A stretch of DNA of 64,000 bases. It comes from Monodelphis domestica. Lineage: Eukaryota; Chordata; Mammalia; Didelphimorphia; Didelphidae. The stretch covers positions 169,110,388-169,174,387 of the forward strand of contig NC_077234.1 in NCBI RefSeq assembly GCF_027887165.1, read 5' to 3'. The notes beneath the pieces were generated by a model. It saw only the letters and a list, made by a program, of their open reading frames with translations. It was not told the DNA's origin and did no database searches. Of the stretch, positions 12,601-24,600 are shown piece after piece. Position numbers and translations under genes: made by a program. How positions within the stretch are numbered: the stretch's first letter is position 1; each line of letters starts with the position of its first letter.

Positions 12601-15600
12601 ATTAGCTTCTGAGGCAATTGTGGAATCAAAGAAATTTGGAAAACTTGTGAGATTTGCTAGTAGCTAATGTCAGATTTAATAAAATCCTGTTTCCTCTGAA
12701 GTAGAAGAGGAAAAAAGCCCACATTCAGTTAAATTTCATTTTCCACCTCATTGTCATAATCATTCCTTAGCAGATTTCTAGCTTTTTGGAGTTTCTTATT
12801 TGAAAAGATTACTTTTCATAATTTTTCTTATTGTAACCACCATAAGTGGTACTATTACTTTGCATGGTCCATTTTGGGGGAAAGCATATGAATAGAAATT
12901 TTGCTATTGTTGTCATTTAAACTGGCATTAGAAAAATAACTTGTACAGCATCTTGTGAACATATAGTTAAATGTGATTTTCTAAGATTTATTTCGATCAT
13001 CATGAACTTTGGTCTGGTTGATCTTTGAGAGAAGTGTTTACATTTGCCTTGGAATAATCACATAAAAGACAATTATGTTTAAGCACATTAGCATTAAAAA
13101 TTGTAAAGGCAGTAGTGCTTTAAAAGCATGTCAATCTTCATCATAGACTTGACACTTGAAGTAATGTAATCCATACAAGTGGAAAGTAAATGAGACCTTA
13201 TTCAGACAGAGGTGGTATCTCCATCCTGTGTAGTGTGTGCATGTTTTCTTACAGAATGTTGTTCTAACTCCCAGGGGCAGTCTGCAGCAAAACGACAAGG
13301 AAAATTTAAAAAGGTACTGAATGTCAGTTCTTGAAAAAGATGTGTTAAAGCCTTTTTGCATATGACTTAACATTTTTCTGTCCATATATCTTTTAAAACC
13401 TTCCCCTCAATTTCCTTTCCTTTTAAGTTCTACAGTTCATTGCTACTAGCTACACCTACTATGATAAACACTGACATGCTGCTTTCCTAAATCTCTTTGA
13501 GCAGCATGAATTGCTATAAGATCCCAGTTCTTTATATCTTGTCTTTATGTTACTCTTCTAATCATAGTCTCTTAAGTAATCATGATGTTGAGTTAGTAGT
13601 ATTCTAGGATAAAGTGCTCTGCTACTACTTTCTGTCCTTGTGTAAAGCATTTCCATTGTATTTTATATTCCTAACTACCTTATTCAGTATTTTGACATTT
13701 TATATGTCTAGAAAATTATAGGGAGAAAATTGCCTTTTTATATATGTGGTCTTGGTATGTATTGGTGAAGGGTACATGTTCGCTTTGGCTTTTGTTATCA
13801 GTTTTCTGAGGGAGAAATTATCTTTTGAAGGATTTTGTTTAATGGAATAGTCCCACCTTTGAAATGAAATTTTCTACTTGTTTTTAAGACATTTAGTTTA
13901 GGATATCAAAGAGAGGAATAGAAGAGAGCAGAGCAGAAAGTAATAGCTGACATAGAGTACCCTTTAGTTTATTATTGCTTGGAGAACATCCTGTAGGATT
14001 TAAAACAAGATCATGAATGGAGTATATCGATAGTACCTTAAAGATTCATTGAAAAGGGGAAATTCTGAAATAGTATTATGATTTCCTGCTTGTTAACAGC
14101 CACATTGAAACTGATAAAGAAAATTTACTTTAATGTCTGATTAGTAAGATGACTACTTTGATGTCTTATTTAGTAAGACTGCTAAAAGAAAAACTGGAAA
14201 AGAGTTTAAATATTGGGTGTTTGATATAGAGATGAAAAGAACTCTTGGGATAATTTTGCTAACATGGGTCAAACTTTATTTTTAATCCCATAATAGTAGA
14301 TTTTCATTTATCCCATAAAGGAAAAAGTAAATAATTGGGATTCCTCAGGTTCAGTAAGTGATTGACAAAAATTGGTATTTTTTAAAATGTAATTCTTTTA
14401 AAAACCTTTGGAACATAAACATTTGAGGTTATTATTTTTTAAGACCTAGTACAATTTTTATTAAGAACTTATTCTCACTATATAACATGTAGTTATAGAA
14501 TAATACTATTTTAAGATATATTGTTTAGGGGCAGCTGGGTAGTTCAATGGATTTAGAGACAGGAGGTCCTAGGTTCAAATCTGGCCTCAGACACTTCCTA
14601 GCCATGTGACCCTGGACAAGCCACTTAACCCCCATTACCTAGCCCTTATCACTCTTCTTCTGCCTTAGAACCAATACCCAGTATTGATTCTAAGATGGAA
14701 GATAAAGGTTTTTTAAAAAAGATATATTGTTTAAATTTTTTTCCTGGTACTTGGAGAAGAAATAGCTAAGGACCAAATCTTATAGGTAATTAATGAGTGA
14801 AAATAACCCAGTAGGAGGCAGGTATTATTCTGGCTGTCCCCACTTTTTTTCCTCTTTGTTGGGCATCAGTTTGGAAGTCAATGGCTTTTATTTAGATTTG
14901 GTTGCTTAAAGGGGAAGAGCTTTAAAAAATTACTCCTACTTAATAGTAACATAAAAGATGCAAAAGTAGTTCAGTTACTAGAATTCATTTTCGTGAACTC
15001 TATATGGAATGTAAGGCCCTTGAAAGAACAGGAATTGTACCTTTTTTGTTTTATTACCTAGCATAGTGCTTGGAATATAGTGGGCACTTCCTAATTAATG
15101 CTTGTTGATTATTTACAGTATACAACCAAGTTCACTGATTATGAAGAATGCTTTTTATGTCAAGTAGGATTAGAGAAAGTACTTATAATAGAATTTTGCC
15201 AGAATGGGAAGTGGGGAACCAGAATAACAAAGCATTATTTCCATAAAATTTCTTTTAGATATTTAAGGATCTATATAATGAAGATGTTTCTTTGTACTGG
15301 ACTCCATGGAAGTGGCTCTTTATCATTGAAATTGTTTGGTGGCTTGGTGGGTAGATCCCTGGACTTGGAGTCATGAAGACCTGAATTTGAATCCTATCTC
15401 AGATATTAGCTGTGTGAATGAGCAAGTCACTTAATCTCTCTCAGACTTAGTTTCCTCATCTGTAAAATGGAGATAATAATAGTAGTTTCCTGGTTTTGAG
15501 AATCTGAGATAATATGTAAAGCACTTTGAAAATCTTAAAGAGCTATCTGTATAAGTACAAGATGTTATTATTACCATTACTACTTTATCCTAAGAGCTAC

Positions 15601-18600
15601 TTCTGATAGCTCATTTAGAGTAAATCTTATAATGTTTTAAGGATTTGCAGTGTTGTGGATAATGTTACATTGATGTTTAAAGGTCAGTGAATGATGACAA
15701 GAACCTAGAAGCCTGTAATTTGAGACTTATATGAATCTTAAAATCTACTAAACCCAAAAAGTTTTTGCAATTTATTTTACTTATCTCCTTTGTGTTGCTT
15801 TTTTTGTCTTTTTCTCCCATTCTCTCCCTGTTTTTTATTTTTTCCCTTTCTCTTCCTCTTTACTTTTGCCACTCCTCCTTTTACTTGCCTTCCTGCCCTT
15901 AATGTGTTTAACTTTCCTTAAAGTTTTATAATATTCCAAGGATTAATTAAATTAGTGCTATAAAAAATACTAACGCTGTACTCATTTTTTAGGCTCAAAT
16001 CTGCCAGAAATAATTTCATATTAATACCTAAGCATTTCTGCTTTGGAGAGATGTTCTCTGACAACACTCTAGCTCAAGATATGTACATTTACAGAAATCT
16101 TAAAAAAGAAAGTTGCAATAAATAAACACGTGGTTTGGATTAACATTAAAAAAACATCAAAATTTCATTCTTTCTTGAACCACTTTCTTCATGTTAATCA
16201 AAAGGTGGTTCTCTCAGATCTGTGTTTTCTGAGTGGGAGGCTGAGAGGATACTTCCCTTTCAGTGAAAATAGAGCACTTTCTTAGGTGATTCCTAGTGCC
16301 TCTACCTTCAGAATGAGGGTAGTTAGTGAATTTAACTAGACAAAAGTTAAGTTTATTCATTTTTCCTAAGAAAGGTCATCTTCTATTACCCTGGCAAATA
16401 ATAAGCTTATATTTCCTTATATTATGCTTGGTTTGATGCCGATATTCAGCAGCCCATGAAAACAGTTATCTCCATTGTTATATCATTCCAAAAAAATTTT
16501 TTTTTAATTTTACTGGTAAATAAGAAACCTTGTTTAAGAGAAGCCTTTAAGTTTCAGGAAGTCAAATGATTCTCTGAAGGCAACAAACAGTAGGCACAGT
16601 AGTATCTTATACCCCTTAAGCTTTTCATTCAAGAGTCCGACTATGAAGATAAAAGATTTTCCTTAGAAAAACCAAGCAGTCTGGTTGTTTCCTTGTTTTT
16701 TTTTTGTTTTTTTTTGTTTTGTTTGTGTTTGTGTTTGTATTTTTAAATCAGGAGTATCCTGATTTAAAGGTACAGGTGAGCTAGTAGTTGCTTATGTCAT
16801 CTCAATCAACTTTTTTTCCTTTTCTTTTTTTGGTAAAATTTCTATCTGTGATCTTATTCTTTTGAAATCTTCCTTCTCTTCTTTGAACTAGTTTGAAAAA
16901 TCAATTCCTAGTTATTTTTAATATTTTGTGCCATAAGCATGGATTTCTTCTATATGTATTTGGTTTGGGTACAGCCACTCTTTCTGACTTTAATCTCTTA
17001 AATATCATTGCCATAATCCAAATGTAATAGATCAGGTAATAATAATGTAATACCATGTTTATGGCACTTTAAAATTTGCAAAGGACTTTACATAGCAACC
17101 TTGAGCAGTGATACTATTCCAGTCCCCAATTTATAGTAGGGAGAATAGATAGAAAGGGTTAAGTAGCTTGCCCAATGTTATACAACTATTAAGTCCACTG
17201 TTTTTCCCATTGTATCATCCAAAGTCAAAATATAGGGACTCTACTCTTTAACAGATCACCATAGAAGTAGTGGAAAATCTGTTCTATTTCATGTATATTT
17301 GTCATTCTTCCAATTTAAAAACAAATACTTTTGAATGATCAAGCTTACTTGGGACTAATGCTCACCTGGAAGCTTGTTTTCCATTAAACGGTTTTTTGTA
17401 GTTTTGTGAGGTTAAAGTGCTCATTAACTTCTATTATCATTTTCTATTATATTCAGTAAATGAGTTTGTGTTCTAATACCACATAGCTTTTAAATGGTTG
17501 ATGGGGTTAGGCTCATTTAGCCTTCCTGTTATGGCAGTTATTTTGTATTACTTCAATCTTTTTAAAGACAGGGTTATAGTTAGTACCTTCAGCTATGTCC
17601 ATTTTCAGTTTTTCATAGTGATCAGTTTGTTTAAATAAATTAGAAGTATTGTAATTGAAAGCAATATTTTCTTTTCATCTTACCTTCTAATTTGATATTT
17701 TGACCTTTGTTCTTGATCTGACTACACATAGGCACATGATCCTCAAATTCTATGTCATCAAGAAAAATGGTCAATTTCAAATTTTTGAAAATTGTTCATT
17801 GCTTAACACTTTCAATTCTATTCTTGGAGAAAGCCATTATGCTATATATGGCTTCTGAATATAAGCATTTGACCTCTTAAATTTCTGAATTTTAAACAAT
17901 ATTTTCTAACATTTTTCACTATTCTTCCTTATGCTCACCTTTTTAGTATAGTAACTACACCTCATAATATGTGTGACTACATGTATATTGTCTTAATTTA
18001 TAGGATCTTGTCAAGATCTTCATAGATTTTCTTCTATATTTTATTCTCTGCAGCAGGTGTTGGTGCACAAAGCTGCATTATTTTAAGAGGTACTATTTGC
18101 CATGCTCCGTTGTGATCAAAGACATGATGTATACCATAAAATGGTGTTTCTTGTTGCCTCTGAATACACAATGAATCCAACTTTTTTGTTCTCCTCTGAG
18201 CTGTGAACTTTCCTTTAGCTGAGGCACTTTTGTCTGGTTTCATCTTATATTGATCATAATATAGATGTGTCTCATTTCTTTGTAGACAGGCTAATAAATT
18301 AGAATTTGTTTATAACATCCTTGTTTCCTTTTTAACCAGTTACTGCAGAAACAGAAGAATGCCACAGAGAGATACTTTATCATTTTAATCTATTTTATGG
18401 TCACTGGCCAAAAATAATTCACCCTTTGGACAACCTTTTGATTAGTCTTTCTCACATAACAGGGAGGAATCTTGAAGCAGCAAATATGACTTCTTACTTG
18501 GGTCATATTTGTTACTCTCTACTGATGATAGCATTTGTGAAACCAGGTTTATTATAATGCCACAGCAAGGCACCAGAGTAGGCAGGACTTTTGTAGAAAA

Positions 18601-21600
18601 GCGATTTAATTTTTACAAATAACAAATAAGAGTCAGTGTTTATTGTATTGTGCTTAAAAAATACTTTCAAGTTGACAGCCTGTAGGTAAACCTATTTTAA
18701 CACCAATTCAGAAGTCAGCAAAAAAAAAATTGATCTAAGAAAAACATCAAGAACATATGAAGTACCTTTAAATTATATTTTATAAATATGTTATTTGACT
18801 GTCCTGTAACTTTTAGAGTGATTTCTCATAATTTAGTGAAAAATAGCTATTTCTGCTTATTCATGTTGAGTCATCACTGTCAGATTCATATTAGATATAC
18901 ACAGTCAATAATTGAAGAAATGATTAATGAACTTAACAAATGTAAAATAACTAAAGGCCCACATTTCTCTTATGATTAGAAAGTAATGCTAGTATATCTA
19001 TATCAGGACTTTATATGCTATATTTTAAATAATCGTCTTTTTATTTTATTGATAAGGTACTTACTGTAAGATCAAAGCATCTTTTTGTTGCTATTGGTTT
19101 AGTTTAATTTTTCTGTATTGAATACAAATTATCATGGTTCAAATAAAATTACTTCCTCTTGCCCCAGCATCTTTTATAAGATTTCTTTAGCATGAACTTT
19201 TGTATTTTTAAGAAAATAACTTTGAGGTTGCTATTTGCTTGTTTATTCTTTAATTTAAAAGTTAAACCATTCGTATTTTTTGAATTTTTATTAGGTAAAA
19301 TTAGTATATATACAATTCTGTTTTTACTGTTTCCCACCCATATTATAAAAAGTCAGTCTTGGACAACTTTAACTTGGATTTTCTAAAATTGCCATTCCCC
19401 TAACCTTGTGCTCTAGACCTCATCCAAATCTGGGCTAGACATTATAGAAAGAAAGCTTAATTACTTCAACTTAAATTACTGCATCTTTTAACTAAAACAG
19501 TTCTACTGTTACATTTTGCCATATATGGGAAAGCTGATACTTATTTAGGATGCAGTTCCTGGTCATAATTTAAGATGCAGTTCCTGGTCATAATAGTACT
19601 TAGGCCACTGAAGTACTTCATTGTTCTTTTTTCAAGGCAAGTGTAATTAATATAAAAGATGACATAACTGATTATAAAGCAACTAATGGGCTGAAGGAAA
19701 TAAAAATAATGTACAAAATAATATTTGTTGCACAAAGATCATTTATAATAGTCAGATATTAATTCTTATTTGCTTCATATACCTGTTTTCTCTATAGTTG
19801 ATTGAGAACAATCTGTTTATACATATGCATTTATACATATATACATATATACATACATCTATATTGGTGTATGTATATTAATAACATTTTACTTTTTGTA
19901 CTTTATTTAGTCTTTGGGTCTGGGGGGACGGATCACCACTTAATTTTCCTATACTCAGATATTTTTTAGTAAATATATCAACTATAAGAGTTTTTTGAGA
20001 ATGAAATGCTATAAAGTTGTTAGTTCATGAAGATTCCAGCGAAGGAAGATGGGAAGAAAGAAAATAAGTATTAAAAATTCAGGATTATTAGCCAACTATA
20101 GTGAAATGTAGAAGGCATTAATTGAGGGCAATGGAATTTCCACCCAAAGTAACTGTTTTATTCACTTTATTGTGCTAATCTTAAATATACAAAGTATGCC
20201 AAAGAACTACTCATAAAAATGACTTATAGAAAGTGTAAATTTTACCATGTTTGGGTTACAGTGTATTTTATGGTCCAATTAAACATATTCTTGCATTATA
20301 ATAGCTCCTTTTCTGTAATATTTAAGTTTGCAGAGTGGTTTACATTTTTTTATTTTCAACAACTTTGTATAATAGATACTACAAATATTCTCCACTGTTT
20401 TACAGAAGAGAAAATGTAGGGTTAGAGAGAGTAATTAATTTGTCCAAAGTCATGCATCATCTACTAAGTGGCTAAACTATAACTATAAACCAGGTCTTTT
20501 AACTCTGAGTCCAGTGGTCTTTCTACTACATCTTCCTGTGAAATTTTTTCCTCCTTATTCACATGCTAAAATCAATACAATTAATATGTTTATTAGCAAT
20601 ATGCAATGAGTATCTATGTAGTTCTATTTTCTCTGCTTCTCACTTTATTACAAAAGCATTATAAAACAATACTCATTTTTTTTAGTGGTAAAAAGAGCCA
20701 TCTAAGCAGAGTCTCAAGTTGACAAGTTGACATAATTTTTCTTATGGATAGAAAAGGGCACAATATGGGAAATAGTGAAAATTAGGAAAGAAACTCAATA
20801 TTAAGAGTAAAAACTAGAACAATCTAGTAATTGGAGAGAAAAAGTTTAATATACTATCACCATTTTTTCAGAAGAGTATTAAGCAATCATTATGTTTTGT
20901 TCTGAATTTCTAATATAAAGGAAATTTCTTTTGCCTCTTATATTCCTTTTAGGGGAATCTGTATTCAAATATTTTTAATGGAAATGATGTAAATCAAAAG
21001 AATTAACACATTCTGATTGCCTTTTTTTTTTAAGTACAGTACATTAGAAATATCAGCTTTGTTATCAGCCTTTGAGAGAATTTAGCCCAGACATTTTTAA
21101 TGAATTATTTTAGTTCACCTTGATGATCTTATATTTACATTTTCATATAGAATTTCCTATATGTATCATTTAATCCCCCAATTTACCACCACAAGCACAA
21201 TACATCCAATAAAATAGTCAAGCATCATAAACAAGTGAACAATTTTATGTTTTCATATATTAAGGTTCTTTTATATATTCATAGGTTATATGTTGTTTAG
21301 GAATATTATTAACATGAAAAGAAATACTTTGGGTTCTATTATTGCATTAGATTTTGGGGGTGGGTGGGGTGATACAGTGCTTTGCATCAAGGCCATCAAA
21401 TATTAGTTAATTGTGAAAAGTATTACAATGGATATGCTGCTATGGACTTTATATCTAGATGACCTTTCCCCCCCTTCACTTGTAATCCTATCTTAAATAC
21501 TTTGCATGTAAGTCACATTTTTTTAAGCAAACTTTTACTTACAACAGTATACTATTGCTTACCCTTACATTGCTTTTCTTAGACTAGTAAAACATATTTT

Positions 21601-24600
21601 AGTTACATTTTAGCTGAAGATTTTTGAATTTCAAGAATTTAGATTGACATAAGAATAAAATTTGTAATACAGTAAAAATACTATCTGTGTTGTATATAAA
21701 CTAAGAAATATTTAACTATTTCTGTTTGCATTAGGAACATCCGATATTATAGTCCAAAAATGCATCTTAGCAGTCATTTCATAATGGTAGTATGCAATTT
21801 TATTTTCTGGTGAATTTATAATGCTGACTTTTCAAGACTTAAGGGTATATATCTGCTATAGTAGCTAGAATAATGGAAGTACCTTTGGGGTCATTCACTT
21901 GATAACTGTTACTTAGAATTGAGGGGGGGACATAACTAACAGTTAGAATTAAATCATACAAGAAATTAAAAAAAAAACCCTATTCTAAATATATTTAGAA
22001 TTCCACCTTAAGTTCAGCCTGGCAAAAAGCTGGGGCTATTTGTTACTTGTTTTCAAATGTCTTTTTCCCATTGGCAGGTATAAAATGTAGAGTTTTGATC
22101 CCTTACCCTTTTTTTACATTTTACATTATAGATTCTCTTGTTTGAATCTGCCTCTAACCACATTAGTAGAGCATGATTATTTGAAGAAATGTCTTGAGGA
22201 AAATGCTTGCAGCATATTATGGCAGTTTCCCTACTTTTCATTTAGAATTGGGGGGGGGGGGGGATTTAAGTCAATGCACATTGGATTTTAAAGCTTCATT
22301 CCTGATTTCTGGAATACTTGGATAGCCCACTTCAGCAACACACTAAAATATGAAATTATACATGTATTTCATATGCCAAATCATCATCAGGATATTATTT
22401 TTTCAAAGATAATAATTTATCTAATTTGATCCAAGAAACTGATATATTTTTCCCCCCACATACACAGGATATAATCCCTGTTCATTACTACTTAATACCT
22501 GCACCAACAAAGACAAAGAATGGCAGTAAAGACAAAGAAAAGGATTCAGAAAAAGAAAAGGATATCAAGGAAGAGTTTGCTGAAGCATTGAGAGATCTTA
22601 AAATACAGTGGATGACAAAGTATGTTGGTTTTTGTTTTCAATGTTGCTTTTAAAACTGAAAATTACTAGAAAATTAATTATGAGATTTGGACACAACTTT
22701 TATAGCTTATTCTAGAATTTATCTTTTTACAATTTTGATTTGCAACAGAGGCATTTTAATATATTTCTAACTCTTTTCTTTGTCTAAGCACAACATAAAT
22801 ACTAGCTTAGGAACTACGTTTCTAAATGACCCACTTTTTCATTGTGATTACCTCCTAAGTCAGAAAAGTTACCATGTTAAACATTTCTGTTTTTAAAGGA
22901 AATGAAATGATAACTATTTCTTTTGTTTCCAGGTTGGATACTAATGATATTTATAATGAATTGAGAGAAACCTTCCCTAATCACCTTCCTTTGTATGTTG
23001 CACGACTTCATCAACTGGATTCTGAAAAGGTTATAAGTTATTTATGTTATAAATGAGTCCTTTATTTAAATTTTAGTTGTTCTTATTTTTGTGATTCGAC
23101 TTGCAGTAACCTGGGAGGAGCAATGAATGAGTGAAGATGGTATTTGTCTAGTGGTAGCATTTAATAACAGATTGGTAATTTTTTTTTTTGCTATCTACGT
23201 CATGATTTTAAAATGCTTGAACTTAGTTCTAGAAATGTTTCAATTGGACCAAATCGCACAGGTTCTCACAGCAGATAAAAGTCTGCTTATTATCTAAAAA
23301 TTAAATTAGCCCTAGCCAGCTAAAACTCTGCAAGTTTGGAGGGGATATAGAAGGCGATTTTTATGGAGGAATCCATTAGATTTACAGTAGAAGGAAACAG
23401 ACATCTGAAATTAAGAAGGAATCATAGACATATAGATAGTAATTATTGCTGCCTTATTTCTCTTTTAAGAGTTGGCAGGAACATTTATCTCACTTTATCA
23501 AATAGTTATTCTAAATGACCTGTTTGAATAGGATAGAGTAAAGCTAAAATAATTTAAAATTTTCATCTTCAGTTCCTTATGTGTAAAATGAGGGGATGGA
23601 ATAGATGACCTGCAAAATATATTCAAGCTCTATATCCAGTGATTACATTTTGTGAGTGTTGTTATTTTGCTAATTCTCTCATAATTCCTTTCAATCTCAC
23701 TACCTCCTCAAAGAGAAATTATTGTTGTGTTTTGTTTTTAAGATAAATTTGCTATATGAATAAAGGTTTAACTTGCTTCCCCTGGCCAACTATATAACTC
23801 ATGCTTTCCCTGGTCCTATCAGGTTCTGGATGTAAACAAGGTAAAAGGAAGCATTAACTTTAAAAATAAAGACATGTGAAAGCCAAAGTTTTCTAAAAGC
23901 AAAAGATTATAGAAATACTTTGGATGACATTAGAGGACATCCTCCAGGGTCCATCCTTATGTGTAAACACATAGTTTGAATTGTGCATTTGTGTGTTGCA
24001 TCTGTTAAGTAGGTGAGCCACCAGGAAAAAAAAAAAGCATTCACATGTAAATAAACATGTTTTAGTGTATGGATGCATGAAATTTTACCTTTAAATTCCT
24101 TACTTTTTTTTTCCCCCTAAACTTAGGAACGCATGAAAAGACTTAATGAAATTGTTGAAGCTGCAAATGCTGTTCTCTCTCACATAGACCAAACGGCTCT
24201 CGCGGTTTATATTGCAATGAAGACTGATCCCAGGCCTGATGCTGCTACTATAAAAAAGTACCTGACCAGTAAATACTCTTTCTTGCATCTCATTTTTAAT
24301 CACTTAAAATAGGGATTAATGCTTTTTAAGGCTATAGAAAATGAAAAAATTACAATAGATTTTTGTAACTGCATTCTCTGTTTTTGAGGGTGATTTATAA
24401 TATAAAAAATGATAATATGGAAGTGGGTTTTTAATTGTTATTTATGAACTGGTCAATATTGTGTAAAAAAATAGTATATTAGAGTATAAATATACTTTCA
24501 AGTACACTAACATGAATGGAATAGCATTAAAGCACTATTTGTCATTTTGGGATTTCAGTTGTTGCTTGCCCAAAAAACATAAAAATTTAATCCATTCCTG

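Larger units (their letters stand above)
17216..20319. other. TPP2 intron, repeat-poor, with one open minus-strand segment
   Basis: Three kilobases without a clear repeat family. It contains a 91-codon open minus frame at 18309-18034 (see findings) and a short tandem duplication at 19549-19594. Confidence 0.35.

Noticed and set aside
14528-14600. tRNA-like A/B boxes at the heads of the SINEs
   Set aside because: They belong to tRNA-derived SINEs. No cloverleaf with acceptor stem pairing and CCA-side context typical of a functional tRNA gene was seen.
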